DNA from: Dicyema japonicum
Lineage: Eukaryota; Dicyemida; Rhombozoa; Dicyemidae
DNA length: 64,000 bases
Direction of reading: 5' to 3'
NCBI GenBank assembly: GCA_011109175.1
Contig: RDEW01000022.1
Location: 494,315 to 558,314, forward strand
Part shown: positions 13,200 to 24,750 of the stretch, one piece after another
Position numbering within the stretch: the first letter of the stretch is position 1
How the letters are laid out: every line of letters begins with the position of its first letter
Program-made: the position numbers and the translations under genes
Notes under the pieces: generated by a model
Seen by the model: the letters and a program-made list of their open reading frames with translations, nothing else
Databases searched by the model: none
Told to the model about the DNA's origin: nothing

Positions 13200-13818
13200 T
13201 TTCTAATTGCATTTTGAGGAAGATTATGTTTCCCACTGCCTTTCCGGAAAGAATTGCTTGTCGGTTATTGCAAATATTTCGGCCGACTTGTGTCCAATAC
13301 AGTGAGTTTGGCAGTCAGAGGCGGATACGAAGTGGGGTTCGTCAGACTATCATCTGAAGCTGATAGCGTCCTTTTCAAATTGGATCTGCTTAATGCTTTC
13401 AACTTGGTCAGAAGATCATCCTTGACGTTTGCTTGAAAAGATTGCCGAAAATATCTCCTTTGTCTACCATTCATATTCGAATCCAGATTGATTGGAGTTG
13501 TTAAGTGGCAAAAGGACGCTTCTGTGTAAGTTTGCCAACAGATTGATCTTTCTGAACAGTTGACCTTTGATGTTCAAAAACTGTCCCCTGCTGTCCAAAA
13601 TACTTTTCAACTACCGAAGATTTTTGTTATGATGAAGATTTGCTATCTCTCCCTGATGATGAAATTAAGTCGACCCTTGAGGCGAATTTAAATATACATT
13701 TTGATGACTATGGATATTTTCAAGCAACTCTGCCTGTTGGTTTTGGAGGATTGGAATACTTTCGGATGCCATATTTTTCTTCTTACGACTCCTCAAAGAG
13801 TTTGATGGTCCTCTACTC
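13200..13818 (+). mobile_element. LINE RT remnant, part before the hAT insertion
   Basis: RT motif A appears as LFKLDLLNAFNLVRRSSL near 13370-13425. The later segment, 13640-13818, reads LPVGFGGLEYFRMPYFSS, the GFGGL block that follows the RT in several non-LTR groups. The frame ends at the hAT target duplication (13811-13818) and continues in the same frame at 24589. Confidence 0.55.
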
Positions 13819-13970
13819 CAGTGGTTTCCAACCTAAAGGTCTTTGCGGAACTTTTTTATTTTTTGCGATACCCTTCCAATTCTATTATTACAATTTTCAC
13901 TTAAAACATAATCGTAATAACCAAAAACAAATTTAATGTAACTATTATCATAGTTGTGTTACGTTATGAG

Positions 13971-13987
13971 TAGGGCGATTTTTGTCA
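13971..13987 (+). repeat. Target-site duplication of SINE A, left copy
   Basis: TAGGGCGATTTTTGTCA, identical to 14336-14352. It is the first 17 bases of the hAT element, duplicated by the SINE insertion. Confidence 0.9.
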
Positions 13988-14335
13988 TAATAATAATAAC
14001 AGCCTTTTTCACGGAGCCGTGGTATTAGCTCCGCATAGGCAGGACACACACTTTATTTAAGTAAAGAACAGTTAATTTTAACTAATCGTAGAACCAAGGA
14101 ATGATCTTCACTTCTTTTTTTCTTTTTCTTGTGTGAGTGTCCTTTCTAGACAATCCAATTCCGCAGTGAGTATTCACTGATGACGGCGTCACTCGTCAAA
14201 CCCTTTCCGCATCGTAGATGCGTGGAACCTTCCACCAGGTGAACAGCAGCGAGATTCGAACCCGTAGCCTAAGCCACTTAAGCCCGACACCTAACCACTA
14301 AGTCGCTTCTCGGCCTTTTGGCTAAGATCAAAGTG
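13988..14335 (-). mobile_element. SINE A: tRNA-headed SINE with antisense U2 leader
   Basis: Read on the minus strand, the element starts with about 33 bases of antisense U2 snRNA. A tRNA-like head follows, with A-box-like TAGTGGTTAGGTG and B box GGGTTCGAATC. The body carries GACGCCGTCATCAGTG, the tail GCGGAGCTAATACCACGGC, and the 3' end is (TTA)n. An exact 17-bp target duplication flanks the whole unit. The tail can fold as a hairpin (CGGAGC with GCTCCG) and matches the 3' end of the RTE LINE at 29821-33190. Confidence 0.85.
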
Positions 14336-14338
14336 TAG
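14303..14338 (+). pseudogene. U2 snRNA 5'-end fragment joined to the SINE
   Basis: The 36 bases from TCGCTTCTCGGCCTTTTGG to AAGTGTAG equal the first bases of canonical U2 snRNA, except for one extra A before GTGTAG. This 5' region is nearly invariant in eukaryotes. It stops before the branch-point recognition sequence, so it cannot be a working U2 gene. Its last three bases overlap the target duplication. Confidence 0.9.
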
Positions 14339-14589
14339 GGCGATTTTTGTCAATAAAGTCAAAAATTCATATGTTCTTTAAAATTGTTTAAATTTTATAA
14401 AAATGTAGTTTTTAATCAAAAATATTATATTAATCGAAAGTTATAAAATCAAAAAGTCAAAATATTGGGTAATGTCAAAAAATCAAAATTTAATTTTTAA
14501 GGTCAATAAAGTCAAAAATTTTATTGATTTTTATTTTTTAATTTTTCGAGTTTTTAAATAAAATACTAGCGTGGCGATTGTTTAATCCA

Positions 14590-14692
14590 TCTACGATTAG
14601 TTAAAATTAACTCTTTTTTACTAAAAAAAAGTGTGTCCTGCCTATGCAGCTAATACTATGGCTCCGTAAAAATGTCTGTTATTATTATAGTA
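14590..14692 (+). mobile_element. SINE B: 5'-truncated SINE copy
   Basis: Matches the 3' third of SINE A: CTACGATTAGTTAAAATTAA, then GTGTGTCCTGCCTATGC, CTAATACTATGGCTCCGT and TTATTATTAT. It sits inside the hAT element at 13971-15894. Confidence 0.8.
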
Positions 14693-15723
14693 GGGTGGTA
14701 TCAATTATTAGAAATATGTCAACACACTTATTGGTAGAATTTCTGATCCAAAGAAAATATTTTTAATATCTTGTCGTCCATTGTCTTCTGCGGCTAACTC
14801 GTCGACTGTCTGTCAGATAATTGACGATGTGCTAAGGGATTTTGCGATAGATCGAGAGAATTTTGTATTACTGGTATCTGATGCAGCCAGATACATGGTG
14901 GCTGTTGCACAGGTATTGAAGGTTTTATACACGAATTTGGATAATGCAACATGTGTTCTTCATCTTCTTCATAACAGTTGCCGTAAAATAAGAGGATATT
15001 TTAAACTTGTGGATTTTTGAATTTCATCGATAAAGGCTGTCAAAAACAAGACACGAAGAGAAAATTTTGCTGAAATTGGGTATCCACCTCAAGTTATTCT
15101 AACAAGATTGGGAAGTTGGATGGAAGCAGCTTGCTATTATTGCAAAAATTACACAGAAATAAAAAAATAATTGAAAGTTTCGATGGAGAGAGGATTTTAG
15201 TAGAAATATGTTCGCAAGCGGTTTGTCAAAACGAACCACGTACAAATTTATCATTAACATTATGCCAATATGACGATATGTGAAATAATTAAGGCAGAAG
15301 AAACCTATTTCACTATAGAAGACGCAGTTGAAGACATTAAGAAATTCCATTTTGGGGACGATTTATGTGGAATCGGGAAGTATTTAGAATCAAGATTATC
15401 TGTAAATCTAGTGTTTTCTATTTCAAAAATGGAAAAGCAACATATTTCTCCATTTGTATACAACTGTCTTAATAAGTGTCCTTCCACATCTGTTGAGAGA
15501 AGTTTTTCTTTATTGAATAAATTATTTCTAAAGACCAAAATTTTAAACCCGAAAACGTTTCGAACTAAATTATTCTGTTTTTTAATAAAGATTTTAATTA
15601 GCTTTTTTTAATTAAAAAATTTTTTTGTAGATAAATTTATCATAAAGTCAATTTTTCGCTTCGCTTCCTAAAGAAACTTAGACGCTTAGCTACACTAAAA
15701 AGCCACGACGCACGTGAGACCCG

Positions 15724-15809
15724 GTGGCTACTCCAGTTGATCTCTGTTGCAATCGTGAGAGGCAACGCAACGTCGATAATGTCGGCGGGGTCCACTTTGG
15801 ATGGATGGC
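15724..15809 (-). repeat. Dispersed repeat copy 2
   Basis: Reverse complement of 3851-3938 over about 86 bases. It lies within the right part of the hAT element at 13971-15894. Confidence 0.6.
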
Positions 15810-16180
15810 AGTTTTAAATATGATTTACTAGGGATAAATTAACTGATTATTTTTCTAAAATTGATTTATTTATAAAGTCAAAAAAATTGCCCTAGTTATG
15901 AGTTATTGTTGACAAATGTATACTCATCAGCAGAACCATTGAATTTATTTCTATATTTTGTTTGATAGATTTATATATTGAAAACTCAGACTCGCATAAG
16001 TAAGTCGTTGTTAAAAGTAATAGTGTACGTATTGCCTTTCCTGAGATATCAGGACATTTTGAGATATTCTTCCTAAACGGCGAAGCATGTAATGTTATTT
16101 TTATTTATAGATGACCGCGAAAATTCAATTTTCCGTTTTAAGGCCATTACTTTATCGTTCAAAATACAAACAGATTGATA

Positions 16181-17797
16181 CAGTGCGACCCCGAATTGGG
16201 GAATCCCAAGTAGCGGGGAAACTTTTTTTTGGGGGAAATATTTTCGCCATCACTATAAAATACGATGATTTTTAAAAAAATAAACCCCCTACTGGGGAAA
16301 ATTTTATATTATCAAAAACGATTAATATATTTCTATAATTTTAGATTTATTATTTATTCTAACCTGTTTTAAAAGTTATTCTATAAATTTTAGAAAGCGA
16401 ATGCCTAGAAAACTAAATCAAAGTGAAAAATCAGAATTTGCAAGGATATACAGTCAGGTCTAAGGATAAATTGATTTGTGAAATATTTAACATCTCTAAA
16501 GAATGCTATCCCACTAAAAAGAAAGGGAAGGAATCCTAGCTCAAGGCTTCTCAACATCCAAGGGACAATTGGATGCGAATTGAATGCCCAAGTTTACGAG
16601 ATTTTTCGTAATCTCAGGTCGAAAGGTTTCAATCAATCCTTAAAGCTAATTGCACGTAAAATTGCATATGAAATTCAAATCAAGATTTCACTGGCTTTAA
16701 CCGATTTAAGAACAATTCGAAATAAAATTCAGAATATTACATGGCGACAATCAGCTGATAAGGAGGTAAGGAAACTTCCTATCGACTTTCAATGATTTGC
16801 TTGAATGGTGAAGAAAACATTTCAATTGTGATGAAACTGCATTATTTTATAAACCCGTTTCTAAAAAGAGTTGAAAGAAATGAGTCACACAGCGGACATA
16901 AAATAAGAAAAACGCATGACACTTCTTTTGTGTTACAGTTACACAGGAGAAAATATAATTGGACGTGCAAAGTCACCGAGAGTATTAAAAGGTGTGAATC
17001 TGAAAGAAATCGGCATTGAATTATTATGCTTCTTGCAAAACTGGATGACAAAAAATATTTTTGAAATTGGTTATCTCGATTTAACGAGGAAATGAGGAGA
17101 AAAGAAAAAAATAGCATTATTAATTGACAATGCAACATGTCTCTGCCTAATATTCAAACGTCGACGTAATATTTTTTCCAAAAAACACAACTTCCTTAAT
17201 TCAGTTATGTGATCAAAAGATAATACAGACTTGTAAGAATCATTTCAATAATTGGATGATGAAAACGGTTATCTATGATAAAATCCTGTAGCTCAAAAGG
17301 GAATCACAATATTGGATACTATTTCATGTTCGAAATTGGCATGGGGCAAGATTACAGAAACTTCAATATGACATTGCTTTGAAAAGGCTTTGGAATATGA
17401 CTGTTGGGATAAAGAGGACACCGAGAAAGTCTATTGATTTGGATATTGTGGAAAATGCGATTTTGGAGAGCTTCTGGATGATAATAGTAATGATGACTGC
17501 AGCGAACAATTTCTGGAACATTTGAATAATCAACAAGTTATAAACAATGCGGAATGTCCACAAATGCTGCTACATGTTATTAAGCAAGAGACTCTGGAAA
17601 ATGTCCTTGATCTATACAGATTCAAAGCAAATATTATGAGTTCGATTCGAAAAAAACGAAACACTCGATTAAAATTAACAGATTTTTTTATTAAAAAATA
17701 AAAATTGTAATTATCCGTCTTGGTTATATTATTAAAGTAGGATATCGAACAGAGGAGAGCCAAATTTAAGGAAAACCCTTTTTTTGAGGTCGCACTC
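16181..17797 (+). mobile_element. Tigger/pogo element 1
   Basis: Ends CAGTGCGACC (16181) and GGTCGCACTC (17788-17797) are inverted and flanked by TA (16179-16180, 17798-17799), the Tc1/mariner-superfamily target. Decayed DDE_1 transposase shows NCDETALFYK near 16820, GRAKSPRVLKGVN near 16965, IALLIDNATC near 17112 and a weaker third block near 17200. Several frameshifts; inactive. Confidence 0.8.
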
Positions 17798-17911
17798 TAT
17801 TTTCCTTATAGCGATAATGTAAATTTATTCAGTTTATCATAAAAAAATATTATTCAATTTTATAAGAATTTTAATGAGAAACAATAATTGCATAAGAGAT
17901 TTAAAAATATT

Positions 17912-18634
17912 GAATGCATTATGCGGATGATATAATCGTCGCAGTCAAAGACCAGTGCGTTAATACTGCTGTTTACAGGATACAAGCTTCATTGGACGAG
18001 CTGAACTGTTAACTCGTTAATAACATTCTACATACAAGTCCTGAAAAGTCTTATACAACATTTTTCACAACAGAAGATTGACAAACTCCGCTCCATGTGT
18101 AACCATAAATGGAAACTCAATCCCCACGACCACTCTGTCAAGATACTGGGCGTAACTTACGACCCACTCTTGACCTTCAGCAAACACATCGACAACGTCA
18201 TCTCTTTGACACAACGAAAGCTAAATTTTTGTTAAAACACTCCTTGGACAATATAAGGGGTGTTTCAACTCAAATTTGGACTCGCTTTTCGTGCAGTATA
18301 TTCAACCGTCTCTAACTTACGGGTGTGCTGCATGGGAAACCAACCTATCAAACAGGAATATAGAAAAAATCAATACCTTCCAAAAAATGGCCAGTAAGGC
18401 TTTGCAAAGTTTTCTTGGACACCTCTAAACCCTACACCTATTGAGGAATTAGTGAGGAAAACCGGAGCCTTACTACCCTCCAAAACAGTTAGAAACTCCC
18501 GCCCAATCCGAAAATGCGTTGGAACCCAGGAAGAACACCGAGCAAGAATGAGATGGCTACTCGCGGCCGGAATCACCTGAAGGCTATAGTTAATTAATTT
18601 GTCGGTGATTTTTGGTTTTTAATAATAATAATAA
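17912..18634 (+). mobile_element. Jockey/I-like LINE, 5'-truncated
   Basis: Begins inside RT at HYADDIIVAVKD, then KILGVTYDPLLTFSKHID, then the C-terminal block ending LLAAGIT, and ends in a (TAA)n tail at 18620-18634. A 5' truncation ending at a simple-repeat tail is the usual result of incomplete target-primed reverse transcription. Confidence 0.75.
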
Positions 18635-18639
18635 TTCAC

Positions 18640-20035
18640 GCACGGTACTCGCTGTGGTCGTTGTAGTGCTAAGAAGAAAGAAGCGAAAAAGAATGGAAAA
18701 TCAGAAAAGAACATGCAGAAAACTAATCAGGCCAAGTCTGACTCCGTTCACTGCCCATCTATGGATCATGTTCATTCGAAGAAATACTACTTTTACCTGC
18801 GAGATCGAAAGAGCAGTGCGTGTCCTGTGGATATTGCAACGCGAGGAAGTACAGGTTGAATTGCACACCTTGCTGGAGATTTTTCCACCTCGGGTTTGTC
18901 CGAATTGGCTGCGAGATCTTACTACAAATGGGACTGCGCATACTATATGGATGCCGACCCCGCTCGGTACCGTCATCCGGTCGAGTCCAGTCTTTCTCAT
19001 ATTTTGGATGAATCGAACCTTTGTTGTTACGCCTATCGGAGAGTCAGAAAAGTAGACGGATTTTACTGAAGATACCAAAGGCCGCTCGAATTCATGCTGC
19101 TGAATTTCTCACGTCATTAATTTATAAAGCCATCAGTACCAGCAACCAGGCTTCTTGGATACGTCTACTGAGTTTTGCAACTATGACCCTTGGAATTTCT
19201 GCCTCAGAGCAAGCTCGCAACGGATCACTGGCCTCAAAAACCAAGAAGAATAATTTTGCCTTTTTAGCCACTTGTCTTGTGACAAAGCGTTATTGAAGCG
19301 TGAAGTCTTGGAGTAATTGAGAAGAAAACACCCTGCTCCACCACCGAACCAGCGGAACTTGACAATGCCAGAAGACCTCCCGGCATTTACTCCCACGGAA
19401 TTCGAAGTAGTGCGTGAAATAAAGTCCTTTGTTCCCAGTAACTGCGAAGGTCTGGATGGACTACGCCCAAGCCATATAAAGGACTTAACCTCCGAAGCTA
19501 CTGCTGATGCCGGCCGTGCCTTGTTAACGTCTATCACCTTGCTGCTCACTCGAATAGCTAATGGCGATATTCCAAAATTTGCTAGAGATCTTCTTTTTGT
19601 GACATTTATTGGCATTCCGAAAGGAGATGAAGGTGTCCGCCCAATTGCGATCGGTACATACTTTCAAAGGCTAGCTGCTAAAATCGCTGCCCGGAGAGTC
19701 TCCCGCAATGTTGCTGAAGAGCTGTTCCCGACTCAACTTGGGGTGGGAGTGACCGGAGGTTGCGAGGCAGCAGTCCACGCCGTGAGGAGTTACAACAACA
19801 ATAATTCCCAGACCCAAAGGCCTGAAACTTGATATATCAAGTGCCTTCAACTCGCTGAGGAGAGACTGTATTTTGGAAACCTGTTGGAAGAGAGCTCCAG
19901 AGATTGGCCGACTTGTACACTTATCGTATGAAACGGACTCAGCTTTAGTTTACGGAAGCGACATCGTTTATTCACGCAAAGGCGTTCAGCAGGGAGACCC
20001 TCTAAGGCCTTTGCTTTTTGCAATGACGTCCCGTG
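18640..20035 (+). mobile_element. R2-like LINE copy 1, 5' part
   Basis: N-terminal cysteine-rich segment near 18800-18900 (CVSCGYCNARK.. then CTPCWRFFHLG). The linker and RT start follow: LKIPKAARIHAAEFL, GLDGLRPSHIKDL, VRPIAIGTYFQRLAAKIAAR, LGVGVTGGCEAAVHAVRS, then QQGDPLRPLLFAMT. The longest open piece is 19317-19832. Coding stops where the Tc1 element begins; the 3' part of the element resumes at about 23140. Confidence 0.8.
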
Positions 20036-20077
20036 TAAATGTTACCGCCAGGGTCAAGTAATTCATAAGATAAGCAA

Positions 20078-21534
20078 AAAATGTTACTTTTATTTGATAA
20101 CTTTTATTATTTTAAAAAGCTTTCAAATGCTTTTAAATTTTAGCCAAACTAATCAATTTTTTATTTATTTATTTCATCCCTTAAAAATGGGATTTTTCCA
20201 CTTTTTATTTTTTAACGAAAATTAACCCGTGCATATGTTACCGCCACCTAAAGGAATTAGATATATCTGAAGTCAAGTATTGATTATTTTATTTTTAAAT
20301 TTCTTAAATGTACAATAAATTTAAAAAAACGTTAAATTTCACGTGTTTCAGTTGAAAATCGTTATAAAATCATATTTTTTTATTGAAAATGGGACTTCGA
20401 TTTCTAAAGTTGCTAGTACTCTCGGAATAGGCAGAAGTACAGTTCGTGAAATCCATAAGCGCTAAATTTAAGGATATGGCTGCAATGATAGACCTAAATC
20501 TGGCCGGAAAAAAATTTTGTCGGCACGATATGAAAGAATTCTCGTCCGAAATTCTGTGTTAATCCCAATAAAATCTAATCAGATCCGAACAGACTGTGAT
20601 GTTTCTCATCTTGTCAGCAATGATGCTGTAAAAAAATATTACTTCAAAATAATCTTTTCGGACGAGCAGCGGTCAAAACACCGTTGCTTATTGAGCCTCA
20701 AAAAACAAAAAGAAAATTGTGGTGTAAAAGTAAAATACTCTTCGAATGGAAAAATGTAATTTTCAGCGATGAGTGTCGGATTTCATTGAGTCTCGAATCG
20801 AGAGAATATGTTAGAAGACCTCGGGAATCTCGATTTGAAACAAGGTATGCAACTAAGACAATTAAATATTCATCTTCTACAATGGTATGGGGTGCAATTA
20901 GAAATGATGGAAAACGAGTGCTAGTTTTATGCACTGAAAATGTAAATTCTGTTAAATATCAACGAATTCTGTCTGAAGGACTTGTTGAAATTTATCAAAA
21001 AAGATACTTTTTACAACAAGATGGTGCTCCTTCACAAACTTAAGTCTACAAAAAATATCTCCAAAACAAAGAGATCACAGTTTTAAAAAAATTGGCCTCC
21101 ACAATCTCCAGACCTGAATATTATTGAGACTTGTTGGAGTTATCTAAAATCAAAAATAAAAGATAAAAGTCCAAAAACAGTTTCAGAACTGTGGATAACC
21201 GCTCAAAATATTTGGAACACTATGGACAATGAATATATACAATTATTACACAAATCCATGCCTAAAAGAATTGACGAAGTTATTTGCAATAAAGGAGGAA
21301 CTTCTAAATATTGATTTTACAATTTATTTAACAAAATCTCGGTTTATCTTGAATTTTGAGTAAAGTGGCGGTAACATATGCACGGGTTAATTTTCGTTAA
21401 AAAAAATGACAAGTGGAAAAATCCCATTTTTAAGTATGAAATAAAAAATAAAAAATTGATTAGGTTGGCTAAAATTTAAAAAGCATATTTGCTTTTTAAA
21501 ATAATAAAAAATATCAAATAAAAGTGACATTTTT
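20078..21534 (+). mobile_element. Tc1/mariner-like transposon with long inverted repeats
   Basis: Inverted repeats of about 170 bp (20078-20248 and 21363-21534) share CCCGTGCATATGTTACCGCC and the AT-rich outer part. The transposase is in pieces: a helix-turn-helix (KVASTLGIGRSTVREIHKR near 20405), first catalytic block VIFSDECRISL near 20758, FLQQDGAPSQT near 21010, and PPQSPDLNIIETCW near 21090. That gives the DD..E triad of the Tc1 type. Frameshifts break it. It interrupts R2-like copy 1. Confidence 0.85.
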
Positions 21535-21535
21535 G

Positions 21536-23014
21536 ATTTTACCAAGGTCCTCGACATCTTTAGGTAAAAAATCATCTTTTTAAAAATCTTATAAAAATTG
21601 ATTTTAAGGGGTCCTATGGGTAAGTGGGACATTTTACCAAGGTCCCTCAATCCCTTCGAATAAAAATTAATTATATTTATCAAAACTAAATTTAATGAGT
21701 TATTATCTCTTTTAATTACTTTTATTATAATAAAACTTTTGAATAATTTAATTAATCAATTGATTCACTATTGCACCGTTTCTCGTTAATAAAAGGGAAA
21801 TAGAAGCTTAGAACATGATGGAAATCTGTACCATTTAAATTACATATTGGAATTGCTCAGGTCATACCTGTTTTGGATCTGTAAAAACCATTCAATCGTG
21901 TGAAGTTAAAAGTCTGAAGCAACATAATCATCTTCCAAGGAGTGAATTTGTCAAGAGAGTCTTAATACGGGAGGACATAAAGTTTCCTTAGAAGCAGTTA
22001 TTCATAATTTCGGTAATAATTAATTACCATGTAATTCCAATAATGTTCTATCTTTTAACATCAAAAACTGAAAATGAGTATGACACAATGCCTCTAATAA
22101 TTAAACGTCTCACTCCGGATTTAGAACCAAGAGTTATTGTCTCAGATTTTGAAATAGGAACAATAAACTTTTTTCAAAAGTCATTTCCAAACGCATGGAT
22201 AAATTGCTGCATGTTTCATCTAGGACAAAATATTAACAAAAAAATATTGGAATTAGGAGTTTTCAACGACATAAATAATAAAGATATAAATAGGTTAAAT
22301 GTGATTTAAAATTAACAATAGATTTGTAAAACTGTTGAAATGCCTCTCCCTTATTCCTAGACATACTGTAAAGAACACTTTTGATTAGATAGTGTCGAGA
22401 TCAGATTATCCTGCGATTCTAAACTCACTACATCAATATTTTTTAATCAATTATATCGGAAATCAAGAAAATGGATTAAATCCAAAATTTCTAATTAATT
22501 ATTGAAATAATCTGGATAATTTATATGAGGACTTACAACGGACAAATAACTCCTTTGAAGGCTGGCACAACGTTTTTAGAAGTACATTTGGACACTAAAC
22601 AAGACTCCAAGAAATTTTGTAAAGAAATTAAAGAAGAAGGCATAATGATAAAAATCTTAAGATTATAAAATGGAGAAAAAAATTCTTAGAAAAACTAAAT
22701 ATATCGCTGTATCTGAGAATATATTGAGATTTGTTTAAGAACAAATGTTACTTAAAATGGACCCGATAGAATATATATTCAATTTAGTAGAAAATGTTAT
22801 TCTACTAACATTTATAATTATTTTCTTTTTTTTGAAAATAAATCTTTCATTTTAAAGTTAAATAAAAATTTTAAAAAAGATGACATTTTACCTAAAGATG
22901 TCGAAGACCATGGCAAAATGTTCCACTTACCCATAGGACCCGTTAAAATCAATTTTTATAAGATTTAAAAAAGATGACTTTTTTACTTAAAGATGTCGAG
23001 GACCTTAGTAAAAT
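21536..23014 (+). mobile_element. MULE transposon 1 with FLYWCH finger
   Basis: Inverted repeats of about 120 bp carry AGGTCCTCGACATCTTTA at the left (from 21544) and its complement at the right (to 23007). Inside, 21850-21975 reads YWNCSGHTCFGSV..LKQHNHLPRSE, a FLYWCH-type finger. Next is a MULE transposase segment (22043-22309: VIVSDFEIGTINFFQ, CCMFHLGQNI), then TNNSFEGWHNVFRSTFGH near 22540. It abuts the Tc1 element, and I see no clear target duplication. Confidence 0.75.
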
Positions 23015-23139
23015 ATCATGTGATGTTTATTGATGAACTTATCCAAAACCTGAGAGAATTAATTAGAGGCCATTTTGAATGGAGGCTATTTTGAATAAGA
23101 ACCATATCAGGATATTTCTTCAACCATTCCAGCTCTAAA

Positions 23140-24400
23140 CGAATTGGGTTAAGTGTCAATGTTATGAAATCGGAACTATATTTCCTGCTCATCTCCAAGC
23201 TTTTCTACTGCCTGCCAAAAATTTAGATCCCTACTTCCAGGTTTCAGCATATACTCCATGGACAAGGCACACTTCCTCGGCTGCCCTTTCGGAAACGACG
23301 AGCTGGAAAACTGCCTTACCAGTAAGAATAATGAAGTTGATGTCTTTACAAAGAGAGTATCATCTTTGGATCACATGTGTCCTTCTTGCTCAAGAAATGT
23401 ATTTCCATGTCGAAGATGATGTACATTTTGAGATGTTCACCATGTTTTGAACACCAGAGAGCACTATTGTCGGCTGATGGTACTCTGAATCAATACAATA
23501 CTGAATGTCAAATTCGATGATCTGAGCAGGACAATGTGCAAACTTCCTGCGAGTAATGGGTTAAGATGCCTCCTTAAAGCCGCCCTGCCTGCCTACTTTT
23601 CATCCTTTGCGAGCTGCAGTCGCTTAGTCCAAGCAGTCCAACGCAACCAGAAATACCTTGGACTCGGAGCTTGATAGAGTTTGCAAGTTGTGGGGTAAGC
23701 TGGGACTCAATTGCATCTATGAGCACTCTGGAGTCCGCGAAGAAAAGCGCCAACCAACATCGACGCACATCACGGAAATGGAGTCTGGCTCGAGGCCCTA
23801 CCATGCCCACATTTGGGGACCCTCCTTGACGAAAACAGCCTGAGGTTCGGGATGGCACTGCGCCTAGGACTGGACATATGCCAGAGACACAAATGCCGCT
23901 GCGGCGGGGACGTTGATGCGAAAAGCTTTCATCCACTCTCTTGCCGACGAAGTGCTGGTCAAGCCCCGCAGCCTAGATGACATCATTTTCGATCCCTCAA
24001 GGCCGCGGGATTTCCAGCCCAATTGGAACCTTTGGGCATAGACAGAAGCGACGGGAAGAGGCCGGATGGCATGACGTTGATCCCATACTTCCACGGAAAA
24101 TCACTCGTCTTCGACACAACGTGTGTGGACACCTTCTCAGGTGCCAGATCTCTGACGGCGACGCAGCCGACCAGGCAGAGGCCAAGAAGATCCGTAAGTA
24201 CGAATTTCTCGGAGACCATTACCATTTTACCCCCATTGCTGTGGAGACAACTGGAACCGTGGGAGCGAAAACGGACGCCTTTCTCCACAGCATTGGAAGC
24301 AAACTCGCCTAAAAAGGTGCGATCCACGGGAAGGACTCTGGTTGAGGCAGAGACTCGAAATGGCGAGTATCAGAGGTAACGTCTTCGCCATTCTGTCGTC
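23140..24400 (+). mobile_element. R2-like LINE copy 1, 3' part
   Basis: Continues the element from 18640-20035 after the Tc1 and MULE insertions. Visible are GCPFGNDELENCLTS, a C-terminal CCHC finger (CRCGGDVDAKSFHPLSC, near 23895) and the R2-type restriction-like endonuclease. The latter reads [20 protein letters not shown] near 24057, with catalytic-type D in VFDTTC. It ends with VAVETTG-type sequence; frameshifts are frequent. Confidence 0.8.
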
Positions 24401-24588
24401 CTAATTATCTATAATTTAAAAATAAATAAATTATGTGCTAATAAAAAATAGAATAATGATTAACTAACACAAAACAGACAGGGGATATGGATGATTGATA
24501 TATTTTAATAATTAAAAACTATTATTAAATAATTTATAATAAATTTCGGAACCCTGGGGTTCCCCGGAACTCAGGTTGGGAACTACTG

Positions 24589-24750
24589 CTCTACTTTTAT
24601 TCCGAATTGAATGCATCTATGAGATCATCAGGAGCTATGGACGTGTGGAAGACTTATATCTTAATGTTCCGGAGGGAGGCAATAATCAGAAAACGTATTC
24701 GAGACGTATCTTTTATAAGAGGGAAGACCTGAGAGCACTGTGGATGTAAG
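24589..24750 (+). mobile_element. LINE RT remnant, part after the hAT insertion
   Basis: Reads LYFYSELNASMRSSGAMDV and onward to KTYILMF in the phase left open at 13818. This is the evidence that the 10.8 kb between is one nested insertion. Confidence 0.5.

Larger units (their letters stand above)
13971..15894 (+). mobile_element. hAT transposon with 8-bp target duplication
   Basis: Ends TAGGGCGATTTTT (13971) and, inverted, TAGGGCAATTTTT (15882-15894) are flanked by GTTATGAG on both sides (13963-13970 and 15895-15902). The transposase remnant includes 14781-15020 (VLLVSDAARYMVAVAQVLK, CVLHLLHNSCRKI) and the C-terminal dimerisation block CPSTSVERSFSLLNKLF at 15478-15530. Stops separate the parts. 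Two SINE pieces lie inside it: 13988-14335 right at the left end, and 14590-14692. Confidence 0.85.
13819..24588. mobile_element. Outer hAT element, ends of a 10.8 kb nest
   Basis: The left end CAGTGGTTTCCAACCT at 13819 and, reverse-complemented, the right end CAGTAGTTCCCAACCT at 24573-24588 are hAT-type terminal inverted repeats. They are flanked by an 8-bp target duplication, CTCTACTC at 13811-13818 and CTCTACTT at 24589-24596 (7 of 8). The coding frame left of the element (SKSLMVLY) continues right of it (LYFYSELNASMRSSGA) in phase. No transposase of this element remains recognisable; the interior is later insertions. Confidence 0.7.

Noticed and set aside
14303-14338. A functional U2 snRNA gene
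   Set aside because: Only the first 36 bases are present; the branch-point pairing region and later stems are absent, and the piece lies inside a SINE target duplication.
20517-20759. Independent short gene
   Set aside because: Lies between the inverted repeats of the Tc1 element and continues its transposase.
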